Shown here: one piece after another, positions 41,443 to 41,522 of the stretch
Layout of the letters: each line of letters opens with the position of its first letter
Numbering within the stretch: the stretch's first letter is position 1
Origin: Nonomuraea deserti
GTDB lineage: Bacteria; Actinomycetota; Actinomycetes; Streptosporangiales; Streptosporangiaceae
Assembly (NCBI RefSeq): GCF_004348685.1
Contig: NZ_SMKO01000078.1
Coordinates: 1-41,522 of the forward strand
Length of the DNA stretch: 41,522 nucleotides
Direction: 5' to 3'
The notes under the pieces: model-generated
What the model saw: the letters and a program-made list of their open reading frames with translations, nothing else
What the model was told of the DNA's origin: nothing
The model's database searches: none
Position numbers and translations under genes: made by a program

Positions 41443-41522
41443 ATGACTGATACGGCATTTCTGCTGCTTGTTGGAGGTTTGGCGGTTTTCGCGGGCGCGA
41501 TCGTGCAGGGCGGGGTGGGGTT
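41443..41522 (+). CDS. N-terminus of a probable TauE/SafE (TSUP) membrane protein (3' end outside window)
   Basis: Only 26 residues are inside the window: MTDTAFLLLVGGLAVFAGAI followed by VQGGVG. A hydrophobic first helix ending in a VQG.VG turn is typical of TauE/SafE-type anion exporters. No SD is present; a TAAAGAT hexamer is about 15 bases upstream. The assignment rests on one short segment. Confidence 0.45.
   Translation, partial: MTDTAFLLLVGGLAVFAGAIVQGGVG

Overview
The window is very GC-rich chromosomal DNA with strong G/C bias at third codon positions, frequent GTG/TTG starts and several genes that look leaderless (a TANNNT hexamer 5-10 nt before the start codon). The order dut - DUF3710 - OB-fold - DUF3159 - two TrkA proteins - APC permease - TRAM/RlmD-like methyltransferase is the conserved actinobacterial block that in Mycobacterium runs Rv2697c to Rv2689c. 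The Hen1/Pnkp pair, the DesK/DesR-type genes and the CebR-type operator point to a filamentous actinomycete. A member of the Streptosporangiales is my inference, not a demonstrated identification.

Layout. Bases 1-671 hold the disordered tail of an unidentified gene and a decayed PaaI-type thioesterase whose last codon overlaps the TTG start of dut. Bases 668-11585 are the conserved housekeeping block, with insertions of a HAD phosphatase/P-loop ATPase fusion, a small secreted protein and a membrane alpha/beta hydrolase. Bases 11709-14561 encode one NarL-type response regulator and two tandem DesK-type sensors; the inner sensor has Asn in place of the phospho-accepting His. Bases 14613-22242 contain a GH18-like protein, an F420-type LLM oxidoreductase, the Hen1-Pnkp RNA repair pair and a sugar porter. 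After a secreted CAP-domain protein comes an operon (23525-31113) behind a perfect 14-bp CebR/CelR-type operator: an intact family-5 ABC importer followed by a beta-mannosidase gene ruined by a nonsense codon, a large internal deletion and frameshifts.

The right third has an SDR gene behind a consensus promoter carrying two dyads, a PadR regulator with a DUF1707 membrane protein, a YdjM-type membrane hydrolase, and aconitase (acnA) behind a promoter whose -35 and -10 sit in two copies of a TCTTGATGTCGAGA-type dyad. The leader of acnA contains a tandem 89-nt duplication. Then come two convergent genes (37912-38943 + and 38972-39721 -). The first encodes a WXG100-like domain plus the N-terminal half of an endonuclease/exonuclease/phosphatase (EEP) fold. 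The second encodes a helical domain plus the C-terminal half of an EEP fold. Each catalytic motif of the family is present exactly once across the pair, so the enzyme appears split between two opposite-strand genes. This is the most unusual thing in the window. The window ends with a secreted zinc metallopeptidase, a MazF/RHH toxin-antitoxin pair and the start of a probable TauE/SafE-type membrane protein.

Functional links: K+ homeostasis (KimA-like transporter plus two RCK/TrkA proteins), RNA repair (Hen1 methylates the 3' end that Pnkp then seals), beta-mannoside or cello-oligosaccharide uptake (importer intact, partner glycosidase dead), and a possible two-chain nuclease linked to type VII secretion-like domains.
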